A stretch of DNA of 64,000 nucleotides. Origin: Ancylobacter sp. TS-1. Its GTDB lineage: Bacteria; Pseudomonadota; Alphaproteobacteria; Rhizobiales; Xanthobacteraceae. Shown here one piece after another: positions 43,201 through 50,983 of this stretch. Under the pieces are notes generated by a model, which was not told where the DNA came from, did no database searches, and saw only the letters and a program-made list of their open reading frames with translations. The stretch's first letter is position 1, and each line of letters opens with the position of its first letter. Location of the stretch: positions 3,899,438 to 3,963,437 of the forward strand of contig NZ_CP045144.1 in the NCBI RefSeq assembly GCF_009223885.1, in the 5' to 3' direction. The translations under genes were made by a program, and so were the position numbers.

Positions 43201-43694
43201 ACCAGTTGCTCGTCTACGGCACCGCCGGCGTCGCCTTCCTGCGCGAGACCGAGGAGCGCACGCAATACGTCTCGAATTTCGCCGACGCGACCAATCCGGG
43301 CGGAAACCGGACCGCGCTGAGCTTCTCGGAGACCTCCGCGCGGACCCGCACCGGCTTCACGGTCGGAGGCGGCGCGGAATACGCCATCAACGACCGGTGG
43401 TCGGTCAAGGCCGAGTACGCCTTTGCCGGTTTCGGGGCGGAGAGCTTCAATTTCGGCAAGGCCCGTTCCGGCGTCACCCGCTCCTATTCGACCCGGACTC
43501 AGACCGGCACCGTCTCGGGTGTCCGCAGCGAGACCCTCTGCGCCACACGGGGCGGAAGGTACTGCGAGATCGTGGAGAGGCCGGTCTACGAGACAAAGAA
43601 CTATGTCGGCACCTCCACCATCGCCGACGGTCGCGAGGCCTCGAACTCGGCCTCGTTCCAGGCCATCAAGATCGGCGTCAACTACCGTTTCTGA
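40278..43694 (+). CDS. TonB-dependent receptor fused to a second outer-membrane barrel (Omp25/31-like)
   Basis: A 1138-residue outer-membrane protein from the ATG at 40278 (an earlier in-frame GTG is at 40266). Order: signal peptide (about 1-35); STN signalling domain (about 41-113; ASMPVPRALADLSVRAGLQV); TonB-box-like ALDAIDVTG (135-143); plug (about 150-275; GVISGGGNNGASIDPNIRGL); 22-strand barrel ending at an aromatic, FMATLTGTF, near 839. Instead of stopping, the chain continues through a 19-residue linker into WTGLYAGGSIGYGFG (from 859) and ends SASFQAIKIGVNYRF, the start and end signatures of the 8-strand Omp25/Omp31 porin-like family. The STN domain links it to FecR and the sigma factor. 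Iron or heme is the probable ligand. No internal signal peptide or stop is seen, so this is a real fusion in the sequence given. Confidence 0.87.
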   Translation: MRMMSTRRLRTLALCLLAGTAFAVLPVATSRSLAQSGSSSVALSIASMPVPRALADLSVRAGLQVLYSGSRAYKIMSRPVNGTYAPEEALRIMLAGTGINWRFVGANAVTIMVPGEDAAAGGAALQGIDGDGAIALDAIDVTGQGSAADRPFETPGSTNFISGEEIERFPPQTAGALFQGTPGVISGGGNNGASIDPNIRGLQGQNRVATTIDGSQQSTSSYRGYSGIDSRTYVDPDLISGITITKGPDGAVAGAIGGTIAMETLNVEDILGSGQTWGVRVRGGLASNSVAPVIGETAAVYGGSDAGELTNGSFAVAAREDNVDVIGAFVRRKTGNYFAGTQGSLTTTDYLGETVPLSNYGHGQLVYNTSEDVTSALLKATVRPTDEQLFQIGYLYYGNEFGEVSPSFITAGNETTSQIPLSSVEINQATLRYNYTPTDNDLVDFKFDAYASNTDETNIFASLGKTPELKQQSQNVGVKASNTSHFAVAGMPLAVSYGGSYVYENARPTEAYDLSSVSLWAIPANGEREIGSIFARVKWEPTDWLELGAGVEYLTYSTSFNGITTYGTPGDPFTSYSGEGFSPSASVVVTPVEGWQIYGQYQAGIRPPSVREVSQTRSDQIFNAALQAEEASNWEFGTNFLRDDVLLPGDKLRLKLAYFDNTTDNYIGREFTGSMGLFNYDFVRFRGVEFSGRYDAGRFFTDFGINYYTDFESCEMDGNCTDYTLSADFLTNQIPPRFTASVTAGARFFDERLTLGGRVTYMSERLAEVEADSGFFAWVTKVWEPYTVVDAFAQWKLNSHLTLDISVQNLLDTYYVDALNNTDMPAPGRTFMATLTGTFGSDEPITPLPIGLRANGERWTGLYAGGSIGYGFGSIDGTTTLADGSYAPRAFSESANETFQGGVWGGQAGYNYQFSNGVVVGVEADLLHAGMGSSAVLGATESATLITNRMTEAQTDYSFDWLATVRAKAGYAVTDQLLVYGTAGVAFLRETEERTQYVSNFADATNPGGNRTALSFSETSARTRTGFTVGGGAEYAINDRWSVKAEYAFAGFGAESFNFGKARSGVTRSYSTRTQTGTVSGVRSETLCATRGGRYCEIVERPVYETKNYVGTSTIADGREASNSASFQAIKIGVNYRF

Positions 43695-43871
43695 AACCTG
43701 CGGCACATGAGGTTCGTTGGGGCGAGGGCTCCGGGGATATCGGCGCGGCCGGGGTCTCGCTGGAGGCCGCGTCGATATTCTGGCGGGCGGCTTGGCCGGC
43801 CGACTTGGCGGGCCGCTTTTAATTTTGCATCCTGCCGACAATCCAAGGTCCAATGGAGAGGCAGTTTTCCG

Positions 43872-44444
43872 ATGCGCTGTATGATGTTGTGCTTTGCACT
43901 GGTCCTCTCGGGCCTGGCGGCCGCTCCCGGCTTCGTGCAGGAGGCGACGGCAAAGAACTATCTCTGCAACCAGCAATTCGCGCTCTGCACCTCGGCGCCC
44001 TGCGTCCCGCAGCCCGGCAATCCGGACGTCTCGATCTGCGTTTGCGACGTTCAGGAGGGGCCGAACCTCGCAACCGTGGAATGCGACACGGTCAAGCCGA
44101 GCACGGACGCCAACGGCGTTCGCACAGTCTACTCGCAGTTCGCGCTTACCCAGTTCGAGGGCGGCAAGAAGGGGCTGAAGTGTGAAAGCGGAACACCCTG
44201 GTCGCAATGCCTCAACAAGATCTGCACGGTCGATCCCGCCAATCCCGACAAGGCGATCTGCGCCTGCGATGTGGTGCGCACGGGCGCGTGGCAGACGGCC
44301 GGCGGCAATTGCGACACGGCGACCTGCAAGAACGCCTACTGGTCGGGGGCTCTGCTGGCCGATTCCAGAAGCAACGGCGAATTCATGATGGAGCAGCTCA
44401 AGATAGCGAAGTCGCCGGCCGAGGCCTGCCCCGTGCCCAAGTAA
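43872..44444 (+). CDS. Secreted cysteine-rich protein with an internal duplication
   Basis: A 190-residue protein starting at the ATG at 43872 (GGAGAGG upstream), with a signal peptide (MRCMMLCFALVLSGLAAAPG) and 14 cysteines after it. Two halves repeat one pattern: C-x4-C-x11-C-x-C-DV, seen as CTSAPCVPQPGNPDVSICVC followed by DV, and CLNKICTVDPANPDKAICAC followed by DV; both contain P-x-NPD. No known family was recognised. The even cysteine pattern suggests disulfides or metal binding in the periplasm or outside. It is 177 bp after the receptor and may be part of the same iron or metal response, for example as a ligand-binding partner. Confidence 0.78.
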   Translation: MRCMMLCFALVLSGLAAAPGFVQEATAKNYLCNQQFALCTSAPCVPQPGNPDVSICVCDVQEGPNLATVECDTVKPSTDANGVRTVYSQFALTQFEGGKKGLKCESGTPWSQCLNKICTVDPANPDKAICACDVVRTGAWQTAGGNCDTATCKNAYWSGALLADSRSNGEFMMEQLKIAKSPAEACPVPK

Positions 44445-44487
44445 AGGCCCTGTCGCGACAAGCCATCATACGAACCGGGAAGTGACC

Positions 44488-45441
44488 ATGCGTAAGATCG
44501 CACTCGAAGAGCACTTCACGACGCCTGAGCTTGCCGGAAAATACGTCGCTCGGCCGACGCAGAGCGACACGCTCTTCGCGGATATCGAGCGTCGTCTGGC
44601 CGATTTCGACGAGTTGCGGCTCGAGATGATGGATCGGGCCGGGATCGACCTGATGGTGCTTTCGGTCACCACGCCCGGGGTTCAGGGCGTGCGCGATACG
44701 GCGGAGGCGATCCGGCTCGCGCGAAGCGCCAACGACTTCCTCGCGCGGGAGGTGCAGAAGCGGCCGAGCCGCTACGCCGGCTTCGCTCATCTGGCCATGC
44801 AGGACGCCGGGGCCGCCGCCGCCGAACTCGAGCGCGCCGTGAGAGAACTCGGGTTCCGGGGCGCACTCGTCAATGGCCAGACCAACGGGCATTACCTTGA
44901 TGAAGACCAGTACGCGCCCTTCTGGGAGCGCGTGCAGGAACTGGATGTGCCGGTCTATCTGCATCCCGGCAGCATGGCCGACAGCCCCGCCATGTTCGCC
45001 AACCGTCCGGAACTTGGCGGCCCTATCTGGGCCTGGACGGCGGAAACCGCGGCACACGCGTTGCGGCTTGTCTTCGGCGGCACCTTCACGCGCTTTCCCG
45101 GAGCAAAGGTCATTCTCGGCCATATGGGCGAGACGCTTCCCTTCCTCCTCTGGCGCCTCGACAGCAGAAGGGAGTTCGATCTCGGAGAGACGCTTGCGCC
45201 CGATGCCCGTCCATCGGCGATCATCCGACGCAACATTGCCGTCACGACCTCGGGTGTGTGCGACGCGGCGCCGCTCGTGGCGGCGCTTCAGGCCCTCGGC
45301 GACGACAATGTCATGTTCTCGGTCGACTATCCCTATGAGGACCCGGAGGTAGCCTCCCGTTTCATTGAGACGGCCCCGATCAGCGAGGAAACGCGCGCGA
45401 AGGTCTGCCACGGCAACGCCGAGCGTCTGCTGAGGCTGTAG
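44488..45441 (+). CDS. Amidohydrolase-2 family decarboxylase/hydrolase
   Basis: A 317-residue protein from the ATG at 44488 (GGAAG site; a GTG 6 bp upstream is possible). It belongs to the ACMSD/gamma-resorcylate decarboxylase group: the metal-binding N-terminus reads IALEEHFTTPE, with VYLHPGSMAD, LGHMGETLPF and FSVDYPYEDP giving the expected His and Asp ligands. The group removes carboxyl groups from phenolic or related acids in the cytoplasm using a divalent metal. It stands alone between the receptor locus and a tRNA gene. Confidence 0.84.
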   Translation: MRKIALEEHFTTPELAGKYVARPTQSDTLFADIERRLADFDELRLEMMDRAGIDLMVLSVTTPGVQGVRDTAEAIRLARSANDFLAREVQKRPSRYAGFAHLAMQDAGAAAAELERAVRELGFRGALVNGQTNGHYLDEDQYAPFWERVQELDVPVYLHPGSMADSPAMFANRPELGGPIWAWTAETAAHALRLVFGGTFTRFPGAKVILGHMGETLPFLLWRLDSRREFDLGETLAPDARPSAIIRRNIAVTTSGVCDAAPLVAALQALGDDNVMFSVDYPYEDPEVASRFIETAPISEETRAKVCHGNAERLLRL

Positions 45442-45633
45442 CCGTGCCCAATGCGCGATCCGCAGATGCGCGCGCCGCAGGGCCTCGAACTGTTTGACGG
45501 CGCCCCTGTCGCGAAGCGCACCGGCGGTTTCCGGCATCATCTCGCGACGCCGGCTTCGATCTCGGACCCTGTGAAACCCGGCGGCCACCCCCTTGAAGCG
45601 CCTCGTTGCCGCCCTTATGGTGCGCCCACCCGA

Positions 45634-45707
45634 GCGGGCGTAGTTCAATGGTAGAACGGCAGCTTCCCAAGCTGCATACGAGGGTTCGATTCCCTTCGCC
45701 CGCTCCA
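45634..45707 (+). tRNA. tRNA-Gly (anticodon CCC)
   Basis: Read by eye: 7-bp acceptor stem GCGGGCG/CGCCCGC, D arm, anticodon stem GCAGC/GCTGC with loop TTCCCAA, TpsiC arm AGGGTTCGATTCCCT, discriminator T and an encoded CCA. The anticodon at loop positions 3-5 is CCC, decoding GGG. No integrase gene or duplicated 3' end was seen nearby. Confidence 0.95.
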
Positions 45708-45805
45708 GTTCCTCCTGACATCGCTTTCCATGGTTTCCGTCCCGCCGCGCGTTTCGCGCGAATGTGCGGGTCGACCCCGCGCGCGGCTAGCGGACGCGGC
45801 CGCAT

Positions 45806-47956
45806 TCAGCCGAGCAGCGTCTCGGCATTCACCGGGCGATGGAAATAGAAGCCCTGGAACAGTGTGGCCCCGAGTTCGCGCAGACGAATCAGCTGGCGCT
45901 CTTCCTCGACGCCCTCGACGATAAGCTCCAGCCCCAGCGAGTCGGTGATGGAGACCGCCGCCCTGATCTGTGCTTCGTCGATCGGGTCGCTGAGCAGGTC
46001 GCGCGTGACCGTCCAGTCGATCTTGATGCCATCGACCGGCAACTGCTTCAGCACCTCGAAGGAATTATAGCCATTGCCGAAATCGTCGAGATAGACGTGC
46101 AGGCCGCAGGCGCGCAGCTCGACGATGAAGGAGGCGGCCTGATGGGCGTCGTGGATGTCGTCGGTCTCGGTGATCTCGATACGCAGCGTCTTCTCGACCC
46201 CCGGATTGGCGGCGATCAGGTCGAGCAGCTTGCGCTGGAAAGTGGTGTTGGACAGGGTCTGGACGCCGAGATTCATCGAGACGTACTGGTCGTTGCCGGC
46301 CGCCAGCAGGCGCATCGCGAAGTCCACGCACTGGTGGCAGACCCAGCTGTCGATGCGGCACATCAGACCGAGCCGCCGCGCCGCCGGCAGGAACTGCCCG
46401 GGGCTGTGGCAGACATTGTCGGAGTCCTTGAGGCGGATCAGCGCCTCGTAGCCGCAGACATTGCCGTCCCGGTCGACGATCGCCTGAAGGTGCAGGCGGA
46501 AGCGGTCGAGTTCCAGCCCGAGGCGGATGCGCTCGGCCCAGCTCACCCTCTGGTGCGAGGTGCGCATCTTCGGGTCGCCGACATCGTAGAGCTGCACGCG
46601 GTCGCGTCCGCTCTCCTTGGCCACGCGGCAGGCAGTGTCGGCCGCCGCGAGCAGGCTGGAGGGCGTGCGCAGCTTGTCCTGCGCCATGGTCAGGCCGACG
46701 CTGACCGTGACCGAGAGACGGGAACCGCCCACATGGAACACGTGTGACTGGACGGCGCTGTTGAGGCGGTTGGCGATGCTCGTCACCTCGCTCTCGTCGA
46801 GGCCGGTGAGCACGATGGCGAACTCGTCGGCGCCGACGCGCGCGAGCGTGTCGTCGGTGCGCAGCAGGCCGCGCAGGAAGCGGCCGGTCTCGCGCAGCAA
46901 CTCATCGGCCGTGGCGTGGCCGAGGGCGTCGTTGATGCCGCTGAAATGGTCGATATCGATCACACCCACCCATATGAGTGTGGTCTCGCCGTCGCGCAGA
47001 AGATGGTCGAGCCTCTCCTCCAGCGCGAAGCGGTTGGGCAGCGCGGTCAGCATGTCGTTGCGGGCCTGCTGCGCGATCAGGCGGGCGAAATCGGCCAGCG
47101 CCTCGGTATGCAGGCGCAACTGCTCGCGCATGGCGACGAGTTCGGCCTCGCGCTTCTTCTGGGCGGTCAGGTCGGTCCAGATGCCGACCACCCCGCCATT
47201 GCCGAGGGGACGGTGGCTGGCGAGGATCCATCTCCCGTCATGCAGCGGAATCTCCATCGGAACCTCGCCGGCCGGACCCGGCGTGGCGAGGGCAGCAAGC
47301 TGGGAGGCCGCTCCGCCGGCAAAGATTCCGTTCGCCACGGCCTCGTCCAGCAGGTCGGACAGCGGGCGCCCCGGCTCCAGCGTGGCGTCGGGCGTGGCGA
47401 GAATCTGCCGCATGCCGCTGTTCGTCAGGGTGATCCGCCCCTCGCTGTCGAGCAGGATCAGGCCGGCGGCGACGCTGTCGATGGCATCCTGCAAGCGGGC
47501 TTCGGTCTCCTTGAGCCGGGAGACGTCGGACCAGGTGGCGACGATCCATGAATCAGGAGTGCGGTGCTCGCGGGCCTGCACCCAGCCGCCGTTTTCCAGC
47601 GGAATCAGGAACGGCGCGCCATCCGCCTCGGCATGGCGGCGCAGCCGGTCCTTGAGGTATATCTCCGGGTCGTTGACCCAGCGCCATTCGCCGCTGGGGA
47701 CGGAGGCGAGGGCATAGAAGGTCAGTCCCTGCAGGTCGCCCAGCGGCTCCAGGAACGGGAACAGCTCGACGAAGCGCCTGTTGTGAAAGACCAGCCGATC
47801 CTGCGCATCGAAGACGGCAAGAGCGTCAAGCATGGAATCGAGGAAGCCGGCCATGCGCCGGTCCCCTGCCAAGAGCCCCTCCCGATCCGCCGCAGGTGAA
47901 TCGGAGTGCGATACGTTCGAATGTTCTGCGCCCATCATCCCGAATGGTCCGTCCAT
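45806..47956 (-). CDS. PAS-GGDEF-EAL cyclic-di-GMP protein
   Basis: A 716-residue protein (ATG at 47956 preferred; ATGs at 47938 and 47935 are alternatives). Two PAS-like segments occupy about 35-310. The GGDEF domain has the degenerate active motif RVGADEF near 376, with Ala for the second Gly. The EAL domain (from about 480) keeps the catalytic set: YEALIRL, IEITET, YLDDFGNGYNS, IKIDW, VEGVEEE and LFQGFYFHRP. It is therefore probably a phosphodiesterase with a regulatory or weak GGDEF domain. No membrane segment was seen, so it should be cytosolic. Confidence 0.92.
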   Translation of the reverse strand: MDGPFGMMGAEHSNVSHSDSPAADREGLLAGDRRMAGFLDSMLDALAVFDAQDRLVFHNRRFVELFPFLEPLGDLQGLTFYALASVPSGEWRWVNDPEIYLKDRLRRHAEADGAPFLIPLENGGWVQAREHRTPDSWIVATWSDVSRLKETEARLQDAIDSVAAGLILLDSEGRITLTNSGMRQILATPDATLEPGRPLSDLLDEAVANGIFAGGAASQLAALATPGPAGEVPMEIPLHDGRWILASHRPLGNGGVVGIWTDLTAQKKREAELVAMREQLRLHTEALADFARLIAQQARNDMLTALPNRFALEERLDHLLRDGETTLIWVGVIDIDHFSGINDALGHATADELLRETGRFLRGLLRTDDTLARVGADEFAIVLTGLDESEVTSIANRLNSAVQSHVFHVGGSRLSVTVSVGLTMAQDKLRTPSSLLAAADTACRVAKESGRDRVQLYDVGDPKMRTSHQRVSWAERIRLGLELDRFRLHLQAIVDRDGNVCGYEALIRLKDSDNVCHSPGQFLPAARRLGLMCRIDSWVCHQCVDFAMRLLAAGNDQYVSMNLGVQTLSNTTFQRKLLDLIAANPGVEKTLRIEITETDDIHDAHQAASFIVELRACGLHVYLDDFGNGYNSFEVLKQLPVDGIKIDWTVTRDLLSDPIDEAQIRAAVSITDSLGLELIVEGVEEERQLIRLRELGATLFQGFYFHRPVNAETLLG

Positions 47957-48171
47957 CCGGCCATAGCATCCCGAACGCCCTAGTGGCGAACAGCCTGCGT
48001 AATGCCCCCAAACCTCAACGGTAGATTGAGATCCAACCCCTATTACAATACTATTTCGGGAGGTGCGCAACCCGGCCAAACAGCTTAATGTGACGGCAGA
48101 AATTGGATGGTGTGCTGTATAATGTGCATTTGATGGCGCGGGCAGGTGAGGGGAATGCGAGGGAGATTTCG

Positions 48172-48327
48172 ATGGCGGTTGGCTCGTTAAGGCCCGGCGC
48201 CGCCGCGCGTTGGATGGCCGCCGGCGCTGCCGTGCTGCTTCTCGCTGCGGCGATTGGACTGTGGGCGCGTCACGGTGCCGCCGTTTTCTTCGACATGCTG
48301 ACGGCCGGAATTGCCTATTGCTTCTGA
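48172..48327 (+). CDS. Small single-pass membrane protein
   Basis: 51 residues from the ATG at 48172, preceded by GAGGGAG. It has one central hydrophobic helix (AAGAAVLLLAAAIGLWA) and a C-terminus FFDMLTAGIAYCF. Small proteins of this form stand next to SCO-type genes in related bacteria. It is 63 bp upstream of the SCO1 gene and may take part in cytochrome oxidase or copper handling. Its function is unknown. Confidence 0.6.
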   Translation: MAVGSLRPGAAARWMAAGAAVLLLAAAIGLWARHGAAVFFDMLTAGIAYCF

Positions 48328-48390
48328 CGCCGACGCGTGGGGTGCCCCGCCCCCGGTTGCGTTAAAGCCCGAGACAGAGCCAAGGTCTTC

Positions 48391-48981
48391 ATGCCCACCC
48401 GTCGTATCCTGCTGCTGCTCGCCGCCTTCGTGGTCGGCGCCGTCATCATCGTCGCGAGCGCGCTGGCGCTGCTGCCGAAGGGCCCGACAGCGGTTTCCTC
48501 GCAGGCGGCCATCGGCGGTCCGTTCGAACTGGTCGACCAGGATGGGCAGAAGGTCACGCAGGACAGCTTCCGCGGGGAGCCGACGCTGGTCTTCTTCGGC
48601 TTCACCCATTGCCCGGATATCTGCCCGACCGCCCTGTTCGAGATGTCCCAGACCTTCGAGGCGCTGGGGCCGGACGCGCGCAAGATCAACGGGCTGTTCA
48701 TCACCGTCGATCCCGAGCGCGACACCGCCGAGGTGATGAAGTCCTATCTCGGCAGCTTCCATCCCAGCATACAGGGGCTGACCGGCACGCCGGAGCAGAT
48801 CGCCGACGTCATCAAGGCCTACCGCGTCTATGCCAAGAAGGTGCCGACGCAGGGCGGCGACTACACGATGGACCACACCGCCATCATCTATCTGATGGGC
48901 AAGGATGGCGGCTTCATCGCGCCGTTCAACCTCAAGCGTCCGCCGGACGAGGCTGCCGCCGAGCTGCGCCGCTACCTCTAG
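48391..48981 (+). CDS. SCO1/SenC-family copper chaperone
   Basis: A 196-residue protein from the ATG at 48391: an N-terminal membrane anchor (ILLLLAAFVVGAVIIVASAL) and a thioredoxin-fold domain with the copper motif THCPDICPT (CxxxC) and the distal His in TMDHTAIIYL. SCO proteins deliver copper to the CuA site of cytochrome oxidase. Its 3' end overlaps the convergent glycosyltransferase gene by about 50 bp. Confidence 0.92.
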   Translation: MPTRRILLLLAAFVVGAVIIVASALALLPKGPTAVSSQAAIGGPFELVDQDGQKVTQDSFRGEPTLVFFGFTHCPDICPTALFEMSQTFEALGPDARKINGLFITVDPERDTAEVMKSYLGSFHPSIQGLTGTPEQIADVIKAYRVYAKKVPTQGGDYTMDHTAIIYLMGKDGGFIAPFNLKRPPDEAAAELRRYL

Positions 48982-50899
48982 GCGCCGCCTTTCGCAGCAA
49001 GAGCGCCCGGCGACGCGAGGTTCGCGCCAGCCCGTGCTCGGTCTTTTCCCAGCGATGGGGTGCGATGACCAGGTGCAGCACCGCCCGCCAGGCCGCCGCC
49101 GACATCATCAGCCAGTAGAGGGGCATCAGCGCCAGAACGCCCCACAGGCCCGGAACCCGGCGCCGCCGCATACCGATCACGGTTGTCAGCGCGGCGCTGC
49201 CATAGCCGATGAGCATCACGCTCAGACCGACCGCGTCGAGGGCCGCGACGGCCGCAGAGGCGTCGGTGCCATGCTGCACGAACAGGTCGATCAGCACGGA
49301 CAGGACGAGAAAAGGGTGCAGCAGCGCAGCCGCCAGCCCGCTTCCAAGCATGAACAGCAGCGCCAGCGTACCCGTCCACCCGGCACCGCCGGCCAGCCGC
49401 GCCGGCCGCCTCCCATGCACCAGAAGCGTCTGCATCCAGCCCTTGTACCAGCGCGTGCGCTGGCGCATCCAGCCGCCGATCCGGCGCGGGGCCTCCTCGT
49501 CGGTGGCCGAGGCGATGACCGCCGTGCGCCAGCCGGCCCCGGCGAGGCGCACGCCGATCTCCGCGTCCTCGGTGACGTTGTGGGGATCCCACGCGCCGAT
49601 GGCCTCGATCGCGGCGCGGCGGAAATGGTTGGAGGTTCCCCCCAGCGGCAACGGCAGCCGGTAGGCGCCGAGCATCGGCAGGACGACGTCGAAATGGGCG
49701 GCATATTCGGCGGCGAATTGCCGTGTGATCCAGCTGTCGGCCAGATTGTCGATGGCGAGGCACGCCTGCACGCAGCCGATCCGCGCGCCCCTGGGGCCGA
49801 GGAAGAGCGCGCAGGCGCGCCGCAGCTGCAGCGGGTCCGGCACGTCCTCCGCATCGTAGATGCCGACAATGGCGCCGCGCGCGAAGGGCAGGGCGGCGTT
49901 CATCGCCTTGGGCTTGGTGCGCGGGCCGATGGCGGGGGAGACGATCACCTCGAAGCCCGGCCGCACGGCATGGGTCGCGAGGGCGGCGACGGTGGCGTGG
50001 TCGTCGGGCTCCACCGCCAGCAGGATCTGGAGTTTCTCGCGGGGGTAGTCGATGGCATCGATCGCGCGGATCAGCTGCGGCACCACCGACGCCTCGCGGT
50101 AGAGCGGCACGATCAGGCTGTAATAGGGCAGTTCGTCGTCCTTACGCAGGGGCGGCGGGGCGGATGCCGCCGGCAGCGTGCAGGCGGTGAGCTTGATCGC
50201 GGCGCCGCCGAGCAGCAGGAGAGCCAGTAGGGACACCAGCGCAAGGGTCCCGGGCACCGAGACGATGTTGAGCGTGAGGAGGAGGGCGGCGGAGGCGACC
50301 GCGAGCAGCGCGAAGACGTAGCGCGACGCGTGCAGCGAGGCGGCGGACAGGCCGGGCTCGCGCTGCCCGAGCGCGTTGACGGCGTTCCAGCCGATCTGCT
50401 GGGCGAAGCGGCGGCGCACGAAGGCGCTGAGCCGCTCCGGCGTCGTCAGGCTCACCTGCCGGCGCAATCGCGGTTGCTGGGCGAGGACGGCGGCGAGCTG
50501 GCGCAGCTGCGGGCCGCGCGCCGCAGTCACGATCCCGCCGTCGAAGCGACGCATCAGGCCCGTGCGCAGCAGGGCGGCGATGTCCTTGAAATGCGGGCGC
50601 GAGAGAGTGATGGCGGTGCCGTCGTCGAGCGGCTCGAAGGGAATGGAGAGCGTGCGCGCCGCCCCGCGCGCGAGGTCGTCCGGCGAAACCATGCCGTTCG
50701 CGATCAGCGTCTCGTCCATCCCGACCCCGTGGCGGCGCGCCTGGCGCCCGGCATAGACGATGTCGGCGGCGCTCAGCTGGTCGGCGACGCCGGCCGCCTC
50801 AAGGGGAAGGTGGGCGGGTGACGGAGCGGAGGAAGTGGTGGAAGGCCTTGAAGGGGCGGCTGCCCGGACGAATTCCGTCTCCCGCGGCGCGGCTTTCAT
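48932..50899 (-). CDS. GT2 glycosyltransferase with an MshEN-like N-terminal domain
   Basis: A 655-residue membrane glycosyltransferase. Residues about 40-95 (GVGMDETLIANGMVSPDDLA) resemble the MshEN domain, which binds cyclic-di-GMP in some proteins. Two helices lie at about 193-237, then the GT2 core: YYSLIVPLYREASVVPQL, the DAED metal motif, EDAEIGVRLA and the RQRTRWYKGWMQ product-site motif. C-terminal helices follow. It probably makes an exopolysaccharide. It converges on the SCO1 gene with a 50-bp coding overlap. Confidence 0.87.
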   Translation of the reverse strand: MKAAPRETEFVRAAAPSRPSTTSSAPSPAHLPLEAAGVADQLSAADIVYAGRQARRHGVGMDETLIANGMVSPDDLARGAARTLSIPFEPLDDGTAITLSRPHFKDIAALLRTGLMRRFDGGIVTAARGPQLRQLAAVLAQQPRLRRQVSLTTPERLSAFVRRRFAQQIGWNAVNALGQREPGLSAASLHASRYVFALLAVASAALLLTLNIVSVPGTLALVSLLALLLLGGAAIKLTACTLPAASAPPPLRKDDELPYYSLIVPLYREASVVPQLIRAIDAIDYPREKLQILLAVEPDDHATVAALATHAVRPGFEVIVSPAIGPRTKPKAMNAALPFARGAIVGIYDAEDVPDPLQLRRACALFLGPRGARIGCVQACLAIDNLADSWITRQFAAEYAAHFDVVLPMLGAYRLPLPLGGTSNHFRRAAIEAIGAWDPHNVTEDAEIGVRLAGAGWRTAVIASATDEEAPRRIGGWMRQRTRWYKGWMQTLLVHGRRPARLAGGAGWTGTLALLFMLGSGLAAALLHPFLVLSVLIDLFVQHGTDASAAVAALDAVGLSVMLIGYGSAALTTVIGMRRRRVPGLWGVLALMPLYWLMMSAAAWRAVLHLVIAPHRWEKTEHGLARTSRRRALLLRKAAPRGSGAARRQPRPADA

Positions 50900-50983
50900 G
50901 CGGCGTCACCCCTCGCCTAGACGGCATCGAGACGGTAGAAGGTCGAACGGGCGAAGCCCTTGCGGCGCGGTCCGACTCGAACC

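Noticed and set aside
41490..44207. 905-codon open frame on the minus strand across the receptor gene
   Set aside because: Antisense shadow of a high-GC coding region; the translation has no domain and the plus-strand receptor motifs are clear.
45634..45707. tRNA-Gly as an integration site of a mobile element
   Set aside because: No integrase gene, no repeated tRNA 3' end and no change in gene style next to it.
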